Shown here one piece after another: positions 10,980-21,639 of a DNA stretch of 64,000 bases. The stretch lies in the NCBI GenBank assembly GCA_029721435.1, contig CM056573.1, forward strand, positions 72,234,001 through 72,298,000. The letters are read 5' to 3'. The first letter of the stretch is position 1; every line of letters begins with the position of its first letter. Position numbers and translations under genes: made by a program. The DNA comes from Gymnothorax reevesii. Lineage: Eukaryota > Chordata > Actinopteri > Anguilliformes > Muraenidae. The notes below the pieces were generated by a model. That model made no database searches and was not told the DNA's origin. It was given only the letters and a program-made list of their open reading frames with translations.

Positions 10980-12310
10980 TTAAAACACATTTATATATGC
11001 TGATAGCAAGCCCAAAGGCTTTACGAGCATTGGAGAAACAATCGACGAGAACATTAGAGAAGAAAAGGGCAAAAAGAACTGGAGCATGATGCAATCATTA
11101 GGGCTGGGACGATTCTCAATCCATTCTTTTTTAAGGCGTAGTACTGATGTCAGTGAAGTTTTTTTCCAGAAGCATTTCACATGCCTTTCCGCAAATTCCA
11201 CAAATTCTGTTAGAAATACAGATGATTGCTTTGGTGGCCGATATAATGTTTACAATGACCACACCTGGGTCAGTTTTCAACAGAATCGCAAGATGTTCAA
11301 ATGACGAAAATTCACCAAAATCAATCTTGGAAGAGTTAAACTGATTAGAGAAAATGGCAGCTGTTATGTCCCTGGTCTAGGGGTGTACAAAGACATAACA
11401 TTGAGGTGACCCTCCCGCTCTCCCACTCCCAAGAAGGGCCAGCAGCACAGAAAACTGTAACTTTAGGCAGTTTATTTTCTTTTCTTTTTTTTTTTAGTGT
11501 GGAGGTGTGGAGTAACCTTTTTTGAAAAAAAAAAAAATAAACAAAACAAGCTCTGAGCCCTAAAGAATAACCTATACCCAAAAACCAAATGAAAATACAG
11601 AGGACTAACCTAAACTCCTAACTTAAAACAAGAGAAAACCACAGAAACAAAAGAGGCAACTCCCACCTACCAAAACCAGTGCTCAATATTTACAGGTGCC
11701 TAAACCACAACAGTAAGCCATTTTGCACAGTATAAACACACGCAACTTCTAAAGTTTCGACAAAACAGAATTCTCAGAGACACATTAGGAATTTACAAAT
11801 TTCCGAAGTACTGGTTCCTTGTTGGGAGAAGCAGAGTAAAAGGGGAGGGCCCGGGGTGCTGTCAGTTGGTGGTTTAAATCTTGTTTGGTCCGGGCTCCTC
11901 CAATCAGGAAGCGTCTTCCCACACTGCTTCCACCAATGCCTGCTGTTCAATTGGGCCCAGTCCAGCCAATCCGGAACTACCACTTGGACTGGAGGGAAAC
12001 CAGAGGTCACACCCATGCACACACCTAAAAGACACACTCACAGACACTCCTAGGGAGGAGAAGGAGAACAGCACTTTACACTGATAAACACTTAATCCTC
12101 TGGGTCATAACACAGCTATGCCACCTCCCCTTTGACCCTTGTCTCACAGCTTGAAAAAAGTTGTAGTTCTAGGAAAAGCCTAAATAAGAGCTGCAGCACA
12201 ATCATTGTTTAGCCAGGTCTCAACTAGAAACATAAAATGCAATCCCTCCTCAGAGATGATATCATTAATCAAAAACTCTGATTAGTGAGTAATCTTACAT
12301 TAAATAATGC
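10980..12310 (-). pseudogene. CR1/L2-type LINE ORF2 endonuclease fragment (unit 1)
   Basis: Read on the minus strand, 12113-12310 encodes LTNQSFLINDIISEEGLHFMFLVETWLNND, the opening of an apurinic-type endonuclease. The reading resumes left of the LTR at 11361-10980 with FEHLAILLKTDPGVVIV. Unit 2 keeps the YRPPKQSSVFLAEF motif that a small insertion destroys in unit 1. An antisense solo LTR interrupts it at 11362-12112. The reverse transcriptase part is absent, so the element is truncated and inactive. It continues upstream into ORF1. Confidence 0.7.
11362..12112 (-). repeat. Antisense solo LTR in LINE ORF2 (unit 1)
   Basis: A 751-bp block with ends TGTTATG...CATAACA and CAGC repeated on both sides (11358-11361 and 12113-12116), a 4-bp target duplication fitting a gypsy-type LTR. 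The minus-strand poly(A)-type AATAAA lies near 11475. It splits the LINE endonuclease reading. It is conserved at 45729-46486. Confidence 0.75.
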
Positions 12311-12329
12311 CATAAACGCTCAAGACTAA

Positions 12330-14222
12330 AACATTGACTAAATTACCTCGGGTGCAGCCAGTGTAAGACTTGGGTCTATTTCGTGACTTTCTACGCACAG
12401 AGGAAATAGTGACAATCGGACATGGGTCCTGCATTACGGGAGACGGAATTAGTCATTTGCATGTGAGCAGGTGCATCGAGTAGCAAATGTTCTCTGCCAA
12501 CTTCCGCGTACCCAGAGGATTGGGATGAATGGCGTCTCTTGCAAAGAAAGCTGCACGCTCCCAGAAGTTGTTAAAATTATCAATAAAAAAATTTTTCTGC
12601 GCGGAGTATATAGACTGTAGCCATGTGCTGAGACTTAAAATTCTCCTAAAACGCCCAATCCCTCGACCCAGAGTGGGAATAGGACCCGAAATAAAAACAG
12701 TCCTTGAGTACGTTAAACAAAGAGATAAGATCGTGTTTTAGAATTTCGGACCGCTGGTTGGAGGTATTGTTGGTTCCAATATGAACTACAACATTACGGG
12801 CGTGTGGATGTTCATCAAGTAAGCTCGGAATCCCATCCAGAATGGTTAAAACTTCAGCCCCCGAAAAGCAGTATGTGATGGCTGATTTCATTTTAACGTT
12901 CCTCACAATGGAGCCTCCAATTATCAATGTACCCCGAGACGGCTGAGCAGTAGCGGCTCTAGACCCGGGAATGGCGGGGCGCACTCATGTCCCTTTATGA
13001 CAATTAGTCCTGGGTAGTTCGCAATCATTTTCCTTTACTGACGCGTTTTCCAATTATCGTACTTGGCAACTCAAGACACGGTCTCTCCAAATGCGATCGA
13101 ACAGTGATGAAATCATGGGCTTAATTCAGCTCAGTGGCGGAACCTGAACTGAGAATTGTGACAAAACATCCGTTTAAAACAGTCGTTAGTCCTGACCTGT
13201 TCTCAGTCATTTTCATGAGTAACCGAAGGTTCGCTCCGAGAGCACTCCACAGTTAACAGCTGCTGCTTGTTCTCCCCGATTACGTAAGAAGACAATCGTT
13301 CATCTGGACGCTTATTTGCTGTATTTAAATCAACGTTTGTCAAACTTGCATACCTGACGACTCTCACGCAAACAGCTTGAGCAGCACGCTGCCTATTTAA
13401 CTGCCAAGTGCCTCTTTTTTATCAACCCACACAATACCGAGAGTGAAAGGCGATATTTCACTGGAACACGGACCTGATCAATCAACGCGAAGCACTGGCC
13501 TATTAATAAGTAAATTTTTTTTCTGTACTGAATTTCGCCCATGATTTCATCGCTGTTTGATCACATTTGGAGAGACCGAGTCTTAAGTTGCCAAGTACGA
13601 TAATTGGAAAACGCGTCAGTAAAGGAAAATGATTGCAAACTACCCAGGACTAATTGTCATAAAGGGACGTGTCTGCGCCCCGTCATTCCCGGGTCTATAG
13701 CCGCTACTGCGGCTGAGTATTGCCAGAAGACTTGGTAGTTACCTGTGGAATGGTCTGAGTACATGGCCGTGGAACCGTAGAGGTTGGCTTCCGTGACCGG
13801 ACATCAGGTGGTGAAGATTCCTCCTCGTCTAAGATGGAAAACCTGTTGTTCAGCTGAAGCTTAAAAAATACAGAGTCGCTACTCGGTGCCCGACCACGAC
13901 GTTTAGTGCTGCGCACTTCGACCCAGGCCTCAGCCGGCTTGGGTGTGGAGCTGACGTTGACCTTGGGTCTCGCTCGCTGCTGGACCCTAGCATCCTCAGT
14001 CCGAGTCCGTGCGGTTTCATTGGGGAGGGCGATGGAGTCTCGCTCACCCATGGTGGTGACATTCCTCGCAGCGCGAGCTGGAGCACCCATGGAATCGATG
14101 AGGCGTTCCTGTATTTGGTAGAGGGTTGAAATTCTACCTTCCAGCTCCGCTATTTTCTGTGACAGGCAAATGCAGCTAACACAGCCCGGCAAGGAGGTAA
14201 GTGGGGCCACAGTTTCTGACAT
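12330..14222 (-). pseudogene. LINE ORF1 with SGNH esterase (array repeat 1, unit 1; broken by MITE)
   Basis: Minus-strand ORF1 of a CR1/L2-type LINE starting at 14222. It shows a CVSCIC cysteine pair, a coiled coil (KIAELEGRISTLYQIQERL), a basic Ser/Pro-rich linker, then an SGNH/GDSL-type esterase: block I GGSIVRN, block III HIGTNNTS, and block V ARDAIHPNPLG (near 12520, in another frame). A frameshift after VLKDC ends the first frame at DWAF. A 762-bp MITE (12948-13709) separates the linker from block I. Such esterases are part of the LINE particle, not a host enzyme. Confidence 0.8.
12948..13709. mobile_element. hAT-like MITE inserted in LINE ORF1 (unit 1 only)
   Basis: Begins CAGTAGCGGCTCTAGACCCG and ends CGGGTCTATAGCCGCTACTG, with long inverted arms. 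The 8-bp target CGGCTGAG is duplicated exactly (12940-12947 and 13710-13717), as for hAT elements. All five other ORF1 copies in the window have the empty site. Arm sequence resembles foldback A (1068-1597). No transposase is encoded. Confidence 0.9.
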
Positions 14223-14680
14223 AACATAACTTATTGCAATCTATACCTCCCCGTTAAGTTTATATGGATTATTTATCAACATAAAAAATATATCATCTGG
14301 CTTACTGCAAGCGGGGAGGATTCACATCTCTCGACTAAACACCTTCATCCAGCCTTATTATTTGACAGGACATGGTATGAATCAGTTGTATGAAGCTGAA
14401 GCTGATGCAGTAGTGTTTAGCTTGAAATTGGACGTGTTAAAATACCCATACTGCATACATGCATACAGAATTTGATTTGATGCCAACAACTCGACCGTCG
14501 AAGTAGAACGTACGATATTTATGTATCAGGAGTGCATGCACAAAATCTGCCATGCAATATGGCCACAATCTCACCATCTCCTGACCCAGTTTACCCCTCA
14601 CATACAATAACCTACCTCCCGCGGAATTTTAAAAACACAACTGCACCTCAGGAATTCCAGCATTTACATCTATTTTATTA

Positions 14681-14763
14681 ATACTGCCCTACTATGGAAG
14701 ACTGCAGTATCTGTATACATTAACCTACTGCAGATACTGCAGTCGTCTATTGTAGGGCAGTAT
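14681..14763. repeat. Short stem-loop in the 2.03-kb repeat
   Basis: Arms of about 35 bases (ATACTGCCCTAC ... ACTGCAGTATCTG and its near complement) around a loop of about 10. Repeated in every array copy with a few changes (for example near 16727, 48284, 50314, 52346 and 54378). Could be a tiny MITE; the shape also resembles a microRNA precursor, without further support. Confidence 0.55.
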
Positions 14764-15158
14764 ATTATAGGCTCAAACAGTGTTTTTGTTCATTTTACAT
14801 ATGGCCTACGTAGGCTAATACAGTGTTTCTGTTGTCTGTCTTGTATCATTTTTACTGAGAGGTATCACATCCTCTGTCGTCATGAAAACGCCTTGTCATC
14901 TCAGTGCCAGTGGGCTGATGGGACAGCACAGTGTCCACTGCTCACATACAGCAAAACTCAGCCAAATGCAGTAGGTCATCTGTGTCTCGTTCGCAAATAG
15001 TTTGATCCATACAGAGGTTTCAGATGTACTACAAAGTCTGACCATATATTTTCACCTGCTGTATGGTAAATGTATCTGTATTCTGAGGCACCAGTTGAGG
15101 CCAGACAGGAATAAATGAAGTTGACAGTGGTTGATGGGAACATTTGAGCTTTCTTTAC

Positions 15159-15251
15159 CTTGCTTGTCTTTGACTGGTCGTCCAGTTTGGTCTTCTTGTG
15201 AGCCGGGCTGATGGGTTTTGGCTCCTGTTCATTTCTTGGGACAAATGTTTT
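15159..15251 (-). CDS. Exon-like block, 93 bp, in-frame (unit 1)
   Basis: On the minus strand, TGCTAAC (perfect branch-point match), a pyrimidine tract and CTTTTCAG precede the block, and AAG|GTAAAG follows it. It is 93 bases, 31 codons with no stop, beginning KTFVPRNEQE and ending DDQSKTSK, a charged Lys-rich peptide. Being a multiple of three with phase 0 at both ends, it could be included or repeated without frame change. I do not recognise the protein. It recurs three times in unit 2. Expression is unproven; a decayed gene fragment carried along in the repeat is the main alternative. Confidence 0.5.
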
Positions 15252-15353
15252 CTGAAAAGTGTAAGAGAAGGAATAGGAACCAGTTAGCACAGTCTGTGTG
15301 GACAATTTACCCACATGAGAAACTAAATCTTCAGGCTAATGGTAAGTGGTGAC

Positions 15354-17139
15354 GCTGCACGCTCCCAGAAGTTGTTAAAATTATCAATAAAAAAAATTTT
15401 TGCGCGGAGCATATAGACTGTAGCCATGTGCTGAGACTTAAAATTCTCCTAAAACGCCCAATCCCTCGACCCAGAGTGGGAATAGGACCCGAAGTAAAAA
15501 CAGTCCTTGAGTACGTTAAACAAAGAGATAAGATCGTGTTTTAGAATTTCGGACCGCTGGTTGGAGGTATTGTTGGTTCCAATATGAACTACAACATTAC
15601 GGGCGTGTGGATGTTCATCAAGTAAGCTCGGAATCCCATCCAGAATGCTTAAAACTTTAGCCCCCGAAAAGCAGTATGTGATGGCTGATTTCATTTTAAC
15701 GTTCCTCACAATGGAGCCTCCAATTATCAATGTACCTCGAGACGGCTGAGTATTGCCAGAAGACTTGGTAGTTACCTGTGGAATGGTCTGAGTACATGGC
15801 CGTGGAACCGTAGAGATTGGCTTCCGTGACTGGACATCTGGTGGTGAAGATTCCTCCTCGTCTAAGATGGAAAACCGGTTGTTCAGCTGAAGCTTAAAAA
15901 ATACAGAGTCGCTACTCGGTGCCCGACCACGACGTTTAGTGCTGCGCACTTCGACCCAGGCCTCAGCCGGCTTGGGTGTGGAGCTGACGTTGACCTTGGG
16001 TCTCGCTCGCTGCTGGACCCTAGCATCCTCAGTCCGAGTCCGTGCGGTTTCATTGGGGAGGGCGATGGAGTCTCGCTCACCCATGGTGGTGACATTCCTC
16101 GCAGCGCGAGCTGGAGCACCCATGGAATCGATGAGGCGTTCCTGTATTTGGTAGAGGGTTGAAATTCTACCTTCCAGCTCCGCTATTTTCTGTGACAGGC
16201 AAATGCAGCTAACACAGCCCGGCAAGGAGGTAAGTGGGGCCACAGTTTCTGACATAACATAACTTATTGCAATCTATACCTCCCCGTTAAGTTTATATGG
16301 ATTATTTATCAACATAAAAAATATATCATCTGGCTTACTGCAAGCGGGGAGGATTCACATCTCTCGACTAAACACCTTCATCCAGCCTTATTATTTGACA
16401 GGACATGGTATGAATCAGCTGTATGAAGCTGAAGCTGATGCTGTAGTGTTTAGCTTGAAATTGGACGTGTCAAAATACCCATACTGCATACATGCATACA
16501 GAATTTGATTTGATGCCAACAACTCGACCGTCGAAGTAGAACGTACGATATTTATGTATCAGGAGTGCATGCACAAAATTTGACATGCTATATGGCCACA
16601 ATCTCACCATCTCCTGACCCAGTTTACCCCTCACATTCAATAACCTTCCTCCCGCGGAATTTTAAAAACACAACTGCACCTCAGGAATTCCAGCATTTAC
16701 ATCTATTTTATTAATACTGCCCAACTATGGAAGACTGCAGTATCTGTATACATTAACCTACTGCAGATACTGCAGTCGTCTATTGTAGGGCAGTATATTA
16801 TAGGCTCAAACTTATGTAGGCTAATACAGTGTTTCTGTTGTCTGTCTTGTATGATTTTTACTGAGAGGTATCACATCCTCTGTCGTCATGAAAACGCCTT
16901 GTCATCTCAGTGCCAGTGGGCTGATGGGACAACACAGTGTCCACTGCTCACATACAGCAAAACTCAGCCAAATGCAGTAGGTCATCTGGGTCTCGTTCGC
17001 GAATAGTTTGATCCATACAGAGGTTTCAGATGTACTACAAAGTCTGACCATATATTTTCACCTGCTGTATGGTAAATGTATCTGTATTCTGAGGCACCAG
17101 TTGAGAGCAGACAGGAATAAATGAAGTTGACCGTGGTTG
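15354..17139. repeat. 2.03-kb tandem repeat, partial copy 2 of unit 1
   Basis: Second array copy, cut off at about 17139 after CCGTGGTTG, just before the exon-like block would begin. The last copy of unit 2 ends at the same place, so this right edge is ancestral. Confidence 0.88.
15449..16255 (-). pseudogene. LINE ORF1, 268-codon frame (array copy 2, unit 1)
   Basis: Same ORF1 as above without the MITE: Cys pair, coiled coil, basic linker, and esterase blocks I (GGSIVRN) and III (HIGTNNTS). The frame ends at DWAF through the shared frameshift, so the block V Asp-x-x-His is lost. The 268 codons before the frameshift are open. Confidence 0.8.
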
Positions 17140-18465
17140 TCAAATTAACTTGTCTCATCGCTCTCTAGTGGCCACTCCTGGTCGACTACGGATCTGCAGA
17201 TGTACAAGAAAAATCTTTGCTGACTGCACTGTCGATGGCATAGGCAGTGTGTGATCGCCGGGTGCTTTCAATATGTGAAGAAGCGAGAGCCATTTGTCAC
17301 GTTATTGAGAAGAATCTCGAACCTCTGCCTCCTCCTGAGCTGATGGGAGCAGGTTACTGTGGTGGAGTAAACAGTTCCCTTGTGTTCAGGGTAGGGAAAA
17401 ACTCCCAAAAAAAACTGTGATTTTCAGCGTTGAAGTCAGAGGCATATTCATTGGAATTACCATGGTGTCCTGACGAACAGCAGTGACTTCCGTCCTCACC
17501 TCACTGCTCCTCCCAGACACTGCAAGTCCTGGACAGAGGATTTCACAAGTCAGGATAATTTGGAAACCTTCGCAGCTCAGCATGAACTATACACAGTGAA
17601 AAATCACACGATATACAGGAGGCACGAATCAAGAAACAATTGGTGCAAAAACAGTGCACAACCTGGAAGCCGAAAATGGAAACCAAGGCAGCTCTTGTGG
17701 CAATTTTTTTTTAAAGCCTTTATTAAATGGCTACTTGCATAGCAAGGATTAAAAATGCATCAACCAATTGCGGCATAATTGCTATATAACTCACACAGGA
17801 ATACAAAAAACATGAGATTCCAAGAATACAATTAACAAAATATATTTAATTAATTTAATTACAAAAAAGGAGAAAAATCATTGTCTTCACTGAGACCTGG
17901 AAACACCATGGCTTTCAGATGGAAAATCCAAAAGGGGCTCAACCTACCTCTGCTCCGAATATCCTCCGAGAAATTGGGCGGTGTCACGCCTGTAGATCTG
18001 AGAAGGAGCTCCTCCCGGGTGTAAGTAGATCGGCATTTGATGACGTTGTTTGCCATTGTTGTTGTTTCGTACAAAAGACTCTAATTGGGAGAGGAAGACG
18101 ATTAACCCAAGAAGCATGCATCACTGGATACTCATGTATGTTGACTCATTATTAAGAGGCAGTGGAAAGCTTTTTCCATTGAGTTTTATTTTCCTGGGGC
18201 TGATCAGGAGGATGTAGAATCCAATTTTCCCAGTAATGGCTATTTTGTCTCAGGAGCACACACATTAGCCATGCAGACAAAGTAGGTAGAAGCTATCTTG
18301 GGTCTATCATCATAAATGTAACTAGACAATTCCCGCAGAAATTGTAAGAGTGGGCCTGGTCTCTGCAGGTCAGGACGCAGGGGTGCCCTGAGATGCTGCT
18401 TGGTCTACTCAATAGTCTATTTTGTCTCTGTCTATATTTTGTCTGCATTTTTTAGACATTAAAAA
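17140..18465. other. Unassigned stretch with possible LINE ORF scrap (unit 1)
   Basis: No confident gene. The minus frame at 17859-18074 reads MANNVIKCRSTYTREELLLRSTGVTPP, which resembles the opening of some fish LINE ORF2 proteins, but it is only 71 codons. About 140 bp present in unit 2 (55486-55642) are missing here. The frame at 17386-17583 (minus) has no domain. Confidence 0.35.
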
Positions 18466-18812
18466 GGTGGTTGCTATGGTGTTCTGAGAGGTTGCTAAGG
18501 CATTGCTAGGCAATTGCTATGGTGTTCTTGGGGTTGCTAGGGCGTTGCTAGGGCAGTTGCTATGGTGTTCTGGGTGGTTGCTAGGGCATTGCTAGGCAGT
18601 TGCTATGGTGTTCTGGGTGGTTGCTAGGGTGTTGCTAGGCGGTTGCTATGGTGTTCTGGGTGGTTGCCAGGGGGTTGCTAGGCAGTTGCTATGGTGTTCT
18701 GGGTGGTTGCTAGGGCGTCGCTAGGTGGTTGCTACGGTGTTCTGGGTGGTTAAGGCGTTGCAAGGCGGTTGCTATGGTGTTCTGGGTGGTTGCTAGGCAG
18801 TTACTATGGTGT
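18466..18812. repeat. 43-bp minisatellite, about 8 repeats (unit 1)
   Basis: Monomer built from GGTTGCTAGGGCGTTGCTAG, then GCGGTTGCTATGG and TGTTCTGGGT, period about 43. Monomers vary slightly. The same array in unit 2 has about 32 repeats. This sequence type is common in fish genomes. Confidence 0.9.
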
Positions 18813-18879
18813 CTATGGTACTATGGTCCCTATTGGGGAGAGTAGTGGGCCTGCACTCAGCTCAGGCCTAATAATAATA

Positions 18880-19290
18880 ACTAGAGGCACTCCTAGAGTG
18901 CAAACCTCCACCAAGGCAGTACAGACCAAATCTCGGTGAAGACGCAGTGCGTCGAAACGTCAGTCTTGGCACCTTTATAAATTATGCTGGTGATTTGAGT
19001 GCTTCAGTTTCTTCTTTATATTCGGATTTACTATCCTTTCTGCGAGCACCCACCTCCACTGACAGAGGGGCTGAAGCGCAAGGGGTTCCTTTATTTCAGT
19101 CATTGCGTGTCATCGGATTTAAAGATTGCTGCCGTGGCAGCCATATTATTTCACTGATCGCAGCAACCCACCCACAAAATTTCAGATATCCATTCATTAC
19201 TTTTTGAGTTATCTTGTTCGCAAACAAACAAACAGACGGCACCAATCACACAACCTCCTGCCAACTTTGTTTGGCGGAGGTGATGATAAT
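18880..19290 (+). mobile_element. RTE-like LINE 3' tail with inserted half-hairpin (unit 1)
   Basis: CTAGAGGCACTCCTAGAGTG...CAAACCTCCACCAAGGC is followed, after an insertion at about 18936-19066, by TTTTTGAGTTATCTTGTTCG, an ACAAACAAACAGAC run and CCAACTTTGTTTGGCGGAGG. The combination resembles the 3' end of vertebrate RTE-clade LINEs. The insertion carries GCGTCGAAACGTC and is one arm of the hairpin complete in unit 2. No coding sequence. Confidence 0.5.
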
Positions 19291-19486
19291 CATAATAATA
19301 ATAGTAATACATTCTTAATTGCCAGTTATACAGTGACTCGCTGGGATAATTAGTTTTAGATTTTGAGTGAATTAAAAATGATAATGATGAAATTTTGGTT
19401 GAAATGGCTGCATTTCGATAATTCAAACTTTACATTACTATTTGGCTATACATTATTTTTCATATAAGCCAACAAATAAAACTCAC

Positions 19487-19590
19487 CTGTATGAATTCCA
19501 GAATGAAGAAGTTGAAATAACGCTTTCTTGAATCGCAAATCGCAACGATGCTCGCCAACAAACGCTCTGAAAGGCAGAGAGTTCTGAATC
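19487..19590 (-). other. Candidate first exon with GTGAGT donor (unit 1)
   Basis: Lies about 30 bases downstream of a minus-strand TATA box and ends CATACAG|GTGAGT at 19487/19486, an almost ideal splice donor. It contains no clear ATG-led frame, so it would be a non-coding first exon. The exact 5' end is inferred from TATA spacing. On this strand the next splice-ready block I found is the 93-bp exon-like block about 4.2 kb away. Same arrangement at 58450-58553. Confidence 0.45.
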
Positions 19591-19790
19591 TGCCTCTACT
19601 CACAATCCGCGTGTATATATAGCATTAATGCGTCATAGAACGGTGCAGTTCTTTCTGATCACAAAGCACAGCGAATGCGTCACAGAAACGGATTCGTTCG
19701 ATCAGCTGAGAGGTACGTTGAGAAGGAGAGTCACGTCATCTCCGTTCACTCCAATTAATAGCAATGGCGTGATTGGGGAGTCAGTCAGTA
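19591..19790 (-). promoter_or_regulatory. TATA/CCAAT/CRE-like promoter, minus strand (unit 1)
   Basis: Read on the minus strand: CCCCAATCACG (CCAAT-type) near 19775, GATGACGTGACTC (CRE/ATF-like) near 19733, two TGACGCATT words near 19680 and 19630, then GCTATATATACACGCGG (TATA, about 19610-19622). Order and spacing fit an RNA polymerase II core promoter. It could belong to a host gene or be a retroelement promoter; no LTR ends were recognised. Confidence 0.5.
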
Positions 19791-20699
19791 GTTGAAGGAC
19801 TAGTCGCGCAGAAGCATGTCGGTGGACTAGATCGTTTATTATGCACGCAGCACATTTGAATCATAATAAAAGATGCATTAAAGCATTTCCCCGGATTATT
19901 CCCCGCTAAATTATTGGATGTATTGAAAGTTGAAGGACACCATATTAGGTTAGAATTAAATGAAGACAACAGCACATTGCTAACGTTCACTACAAACAGC
20001 AAAAAAAAAGCATTTTTACTGTAAATTTCGTGATTTCAATGCCATTTAATCCAACAGTCGCGGTGTTGTCACTTCCGGCTGGCCCAATTCGGCACTCGGT
20101 GAAAACAATTAACCTTGTGTGTTCATCTTCCTGTTATCTCATCAACAAATGTCACTTTATAATCCACCTTATTAGTATTTGTGTCTGCGATTTTTTTCTT
20201 GCGAGTAAATACAGCGCGTAGGAGTTATTATAAGGTACGAGAGATGTCATTTGACTATTTTGATCATCATTGTGTCACAGAAACCAAATATTGCAGGTAC
20301 TTTGAGTTGTAAATTAAAAGCATGACTGCAAATGGCAAAAGAAATTCCAAGCTAATGAAAGCTATTTAGCTATTTATTAGTTCACCTCCGATAAAATGCT
20401 TCCCACGCAGCACTGCATGAGCTGACGATTCCCACTTGCTGCCGCATACATGCCAACTCTACCGCTTTTGGGGCGTTTTTTTTTCAGAATGAAACGCACA
20501 GAAATGGTGGTCTACCGCCAAAAGTTGCATCAGGGCTCTGCCTTTTGACGGCTTGTATCCATGCTTCACGCCGCTTACTTTCCTTTTGAAATACGTGAAA
20601 TGAAATTCGGAATACCGGAAGTGGGCCCGACTTTGTGAATAATCGAAAAATACTTCTAAGCATTTTTTTTTTTGAGGGGTTGGGTTAAATATTACACAA
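19791..20699. other. Unassigned sequence (unit 1)
   Basis: Distal to the minus-strand promoter. I see no gene. The frame at 20459-20824 (minus) is interrupted in unit 2, so it is probably not coding. Confidence 0.35.
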
Positions 20700-20703
20700 T
20701 TAA

Positions 20704-20937
20704 AGCTGAAGTCGGAAATATTTTCTTTTTGGTCGCATTTACTGAAACTGTCACTGTGCTTAGCCATGCGAATTATGAAGCAGGATGCTAACTGCCTGTC
20801 AATCACAGTCAATTGGATGTGCACGAAAAATCTAGGGAGGGACTAGTTTCAGCGCAAATAGGGGAGGGGCTTGAAAGTTGTACTCGTTAGAAAATCTGAC
20901 TGGTCCTCATGATCCAGCAATCTTCCCGACTTCAGCT
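20704..20937. mobile_element. TTAA-flanked MITE (unit 1)
   Basis: 234 bp with terminal inverted repeats AGCTGAAGTCGG / CCGACTTCAGCT and TTAA on each side (20700-20703 and 20938-20941). TTAA duplication is used by piggyBac and Kolobok families; the ends do not settle which. Conserved at 59672-59905. Confidence 0.65.
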
Positions 20938-21074
20938 TTAACTAAATATGACATTCATTTTATAGTGGTGGGTGGAGGAGGTGAAGCGCGGTTCTCCATC
21001 TTGTCATTTTCGTCGTTTCCCTGGCGTCCACGAGTAGCGTAAATGTTTGTATCATTAATTTTATTTCTCATTAA

Positions 21075-21405
21075 CCCTAGAACACTATCGCCGGGTGATT
21101 TTCACGCGAGCAAACGTGTTTACGTGATTTTCATTATGTTGCGTTTGTCTGAGTGTTATGGGTCCCTGGGTAGCTTCAGCATTGTCTTTGACATCTTTGA
21201 AGGCATGGGTGTTTTGTCTACCTCAGGGTACTTTCTTTCATTTTGTTAGACATGGCACAGTTGAAAATAAAAGAACACTACTCTAATTTGTCATGTATTG
21301 TCATATTTTGATGACAAGTACTTTTTATTGGGTATTTTACTATATCAGGAAGGATCACCCGGCGTTAGTGATGGTGTTGCTAATTTTAGCAATAGTGTTC
21401 TAGGG
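21075..21405. mobile_element. piggyBac-like MITE (unit 1)
   Basis: 331 bp, starting CCCTAGAACACTAT and ending ATAGTGTTCTAGGG, with TTAA on both sides (21071-21074 and 21406-21409). The CCCTAG ends plus TTAA target fit piggyBac. Subterminal GCCGGGTGA/TCACCCGGC also pair. No transposase. Conserved at 60043-60373. Confidence 0.85.
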
Positions 21406-21639
21406 TTAAAATATAGTTTGGGGGGTCCAGATATCCTATGCTGCTTGCTGCTGATCGCCAATTTTGCTTCCCAATGCATTTCTGTTTGCGCCAGCGCTTC
21501 TCTGAGAGAGGGTTTCCGCAGCATGTTTCATGATTTAAAACTATTTCGACGCATTGTTTTTTTTTAACACTGTATTTACCTATAGATTGTAAAAACGGTT
21601 TAAGCCAATGTATGTTTTTATTTTTTCTTTTTTTAATGT

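Larger units (their letters stand above)
12550..15353. repeat. 2.03-kb tandem repeat, copy 1 of unit 1
   Basis: Starts at GCTGCACGCTCCCAG and ends just before the next occurrence. It is 2,804 bp, which is 2,034 plus the 762-bp MITE and its 8-bp duplication. It contains most of LINE ORF1, about 450 bp of flank with a short hairpin, and the 93-bp exon-like block. In this first copy the LINE continues leftward past the repeat edge, showing that the array grew from within one LINE-plus-flank segment. Confidence 0.9.

Noticed and set aside
15449..16255. Host SGNH/GDSL esterase gene
   Set aside because: Followed by a LINE endonuclease reading in the same orientation, with Cys pair and coiled coil typical of LINE ORF1, and frameshifted in every copy.
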